Shown in pieces: positions 22,728-24,023 of a stretch of 24,023 bases of DNA (its first letter is position 1; each line of letters opens with the position of its first letter). The DNA comes from UBA11865 sp041570195. Its GTDB lineage: Bacteria > Chloroflexota > Anaerolineae > Promineifilales > Promineifilaceae. Under the pieces are notes generated by a model, which had not been told where the DNA came from, did not search any database, and saw nothing but the letters and a program-made list of their open reading frames with translations. The position numbers and the translations under genes are program-made. The stretch spans positions 1-24,023 of the forward strand of contig JBFFWQ010000093.1 of NCBI GenBank assembly GCA_041570195.1. Reading direction: 5' to 3'.

Positions 22728-22766
22728 ATTATAGGTCGGGAGCAACGGCTTTGCGACTTTTCTGCG
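22728..22766 (-). promoter_or_regulatory. leaderless promoter and possible self-regulatory site of the Crp/Fnr gene
   Basis: A perfect minus-strand TATAAT (22728-22733) lies 8 bases before the ATG at 22719, with no -35 match. At 22753-22766 the plus-strand sequence GCGACTTTTCTGCG shares CGACTTTT with the dyad at 21996-22011, but its second arm is degenerate. Its centre (22759.5) lies 40.5 bases from the A of the ATG, close to a class II activator position. Confidence 0.45.
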
Positions 22767-22843
22767 CGTTCTAATTGGTCATCGTCCTGTTCTGCGTTGA
22801 TCGCTCCTTCCCTGCGAAAAATCAGGCGCTTGCGAGATCCCTG

Positions 22844-22852
22844 TGTTAGAAT
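22844..22852 (+). promoter_or_regulatory. extended -10 promoter for the first GNAT gene
   Basis: TGTTAGAAT: TAGAAT (22847-22852) with TG one base upstream. No clear -35. Predicted start near 22859, 50 bases before ATG 22909. A near-identical element (GTGTTAGAAT) occurs at 24007-24016. Confidence 0.45.
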
Positions 22853-22908
22853 CAACTTCAGCGTAACGCTGCCAATCGACGAGTTTAAGAGAGGAGTTGC
22901 AAGGATCC

Positions 22909-23334
22909 ATGGATGAGGAATATCGCATCGTCTATGAGGAGAAGCCCGAAGAATCGGCCTGGGGGATCATTGGGCGAGGCGTCGGAGAATATAACAAGCA
23001 ACAAGCAGGCGATGAGAAGTTTCAACGTCTCTGTTTCGTTCTTCATGGGCCCGACCAGGAGATCCTGGGAGGTGTGCTAGGCGAGATCTTCTGGCGTTGG
23101 TTCCATATCGATCTGATCTGGGTGAAAGAGGAACTTCGCGGCCGTGGATATGGCCATAACCTGTTGACGCGCGCTGAAGAGGAAGCGCGGCAACGAGGGG
23201 CGAAACATGCGTTTTTGGACACGTTCAGCTTTCAGGCGCCGGAGTTTTATGAGAAGCGCGGCTACAGGGTGTTTGGCGAATTGGGAGAGTTCCCACCCGG
23301 GCATCAACGCTACTTCTTTACGAAGGAGCTTTAG
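22909..23334 (+). CDS. GNAT family N-acetyltransferase, 141 aa
   Basis: Acetyl-CoA-dependent acetyltransferase fold: IDLIWVKEELRGRGYGHNLL, with the pyrophosphate-binding R-G-R-G-Y-G motif (about residues 79-84), then an AEEEARQRGA helix and the FYEKRGYRVFGEL strand-turn that closes the family fold. Length is normal. The substrate is unknown. I took ATG 22909, with AGGA 4 bases before it; the TTG four codons upstream would sit against the other purine run. It is divergent from the Crp/Fnr gene and followed by a second, unrelated-looking GNAT gene on the same strand. Confidence 0.9.
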   Translation: MDEEYRIVYEEKPEESAWGIIGRGVGEYNKQQAGDEKFQRLCFVLHGPDQEILGGVLGEIFWRWFHIDLIWVKEELRGRGYGHNLLTRAEEEARQRGAKHAFLDTFSFQAPEFYEKRGYRVFGELGEFPPGHQRYFFTKEL

Positions 23335-23359
23335 AAGCAATAGAATTCGCTAACAGCCG

Positions 23360-23458
23360 ATGAGTGAAGAATACGCAATTGGCGCTGTTCTTGCCGGCGA
23401 TCACGTCCAGATGGATTTTGCGGCCGGCACGATCGTGGGTCGGGAGGCAATGTCTTGA
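23360..23458 (+). CDS. 32-aa ORF, possible LeuD-tail remnant
   Basis: A short ORF lies between the GNAT genes, ending 6 bases before the ATG of the second. Its middle, LAGDHVQMDFAAGTI, resembles the conserved C-terminal strand of isopropylmalate dehydratase small subunits (GD-VEVD--AG-I pattern), so it may be the surviving tail of such a gene. It lacks a good ribosome site. It could instead be a coupling cistron for the GNAT gene. Confidence 0.3.
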   Translation: MSEEYAIGAVLAGDHVQMDFAAGTIVGREAMS

Positions 23459-23464
23459 GGGCTC

Positions 23465-23929
23465 ATGCAAGAACGTGACGTCTTTTTCCGCCACGCATCG
23501 CGGAGCGACCTGAGCACGATCGTGGGTTTACTGGCCGATGATCCCCTGGGCGCAGTGCGTGAAGCATACGCCGAGCCGCTGCCTGAAAGCTACTACGAGG
23601 CGTTTGAAGCCATCGGCCGCGACCCGAATAATGAACTTGTGGTCGCCGAGTTGGCGGGTAGGGTCATCGGCGTGCTTCAGTTGACCTTCATCCCGAATAT
23701 CACCTATCGGGGCGGCTGGCGGGCCCAGATTGAAGGCGTGCGGGTGGCAGCCGAATTTCGGTCAAGCGGCATAGGGCGCAAGCTTTTCGAATGGGCCATA
23801 GACCGGGCCAGACGGCGAGACTGCCGCCTGGTTCAACTGGCGACGGACAAGGCCCGGCCGGACGCGATGCGCTTCTACGAGAGCCTGGGCTTTGTGGCTT
23901 CGCACGAGGGGATGAAGCTCCAGCTCTAA
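23465..23929 (+). CDS. GNAT family N-acetyltransferase, 154 aa
   Basis: Typical acetyl-CoA-dependent acetyltransferase: VFFRHASRSDLSTIVGLLADD opens the fold, then IEGVRVAAEFRSSGIGRKLFEWAIDRA with the R-x-x-G-I-G acetyl-CoA loop (about residues 98-103), and a C-terminal ATDKARPDAMRFYESLGFVASHEGMKL that is very common in single-domain members. Complete and of usual length; the acceptor is unknown. GAGGG stands 3 bases before the ATG. It shares only the family fold with the GNAT gene upstream, so a recent duplication is unlikely. Confidence 0.93.
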   Translation: MQERDVFFRHASRSDLSTIVGLLADDPLGAVREAYAEPLPESYYEAFEAIGRDPNNELVVAELAGRVIGVLQLTFIPNITYRGGWRAQIEGVRVAAEFRSSGIGRKLFEWAIDRARRRDCRLVQLATDKARPDAMRFYESLGFVASHEGMKLQL

Positions 23930-23988
23930 CCGGGAAGACCCTAAGAGTGACGCGCCAGGCAATAGCCAGGCTGCTGGCGAGTATGGAC

Positions 23989-24016
23989 ATGACGGCCTGC
24001 CAGCCAGTGTTAGAAT
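23989..24016 (+). promoter_or_regulatory. promoter for a gene beyond the window
   Basis: ATGACG (23989-23994), 16 bases, TAGAAT (24011-24016) with TG one base upstream of the -10. A 6-bp inverted repeat CGCCAG/CTGGCG (23953-23979) precedes it and could end the GNAT transcript, though no T tract follows. Confidence 0.4.
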
Positions 24017-24023
24017 TGGCGGC

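Noticed and set aside
1..24023. Mobile element or defence island
   Set aside because: No transposase, integrase, terminal inverted repeats, toxin-antitoxin pair or known defence domain was found; the ATPase/cyclase gene fits signalling.

Overview
The window looks like part of a chromosome of a Chloroflexota bacterium (Anaerolineae/Caldilineae-like). This is an inference from gene content: a zinc-ribbon/class III cyclase/ATPase/TPR giant, an LVIVD-type beta-propeller lipoprotein with a Thr/Pro/Ala linker, CGNR, GYD and DUF1858 proteins. Moderate GC and standard Shine-Dalgarno sites fit. I see no rRNA, intact tRNA, CRISPR array or transposase. The region mixes metabolic, signalling and stress genes with several decayed ones.

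Layout. 1-793 (minus): a nucleoside phosphorylase cut by the window edge, preceded by a tightly coupled 59-codon His-rich ORF with its own promoter. 1184-3385: small genes (a hypothetical protein, a Zn-ribbon protein, two small membrane proteins) and a tRNA-like remnant. 3450-7436 (plus): the giant cyclase/ATPase/TPR gene, interrupted by a single in-frame TGA at 6927. 7498-13874 (all minus): a membrane protein, a Leu/Glu/Phe/Val-type dehydrogenase, a SnoaL/DUF4440-like protein, an aldehyde dehydrogenase, a zinc-ligand-poor MDR dehydrogenase and a GYD protein. 14110-14526 (plus): an OsmC-family protein, divergent from the GYD gene. 14527-15771: a poorly coding stretch ending in a LuxR-type response regulator that lacks the first half of its receiver domain. 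15797-18908: a beta-propeller lipoprotein and a CGNR regulator transcribed divergently from two consensus promoters that share one inverted-repeat operator. 18950-19174: the N-terminal quarter of a cysteine synthase, broken next to the CGNR gene. 19518-21467: a large polytopic membrane protein with GT-C-like features. 21659-22719 (minus): a Crp/Fnr regulator and a DUF1858 protein. 22909-23929 (plus): two GNAT acetyltransferases with a 32-codon ORF between them.

How the parts may work together. The clearest regulatory logic is at two places. At 18173-18245, back-to-back sigma70-type promoters for the CGNR gene and the lipoprotein interleave, and a perfect GGTTACA/TGTAACC repeat lies where one repressor could silence both; the CGNR protein is an obvious candidate. 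At 21659-22766, a cysteine-cluster-free Crp/Fnr protein has an FNR-like recognition helix. A dyad with FNR geometry (5-4-5, GA core kept) stands upstream of the DUF1858 gene at a class II-like distance, and a weaker related sequence stands upstream of the regulator's own apparently leaderless promoter. The oxidoreductase/OsmC/GYD block may be a stress or detoxification group, but its genes have separate operator-like palindromes, so it is not one simple operon.

No complete unknown defence or mobile system was found. The most unusual items are the UGA-split signalling protein, the shared-operator divergent promoter, the Crp/Fnr-DUF1858 circuit and the three decay or truncation scars.
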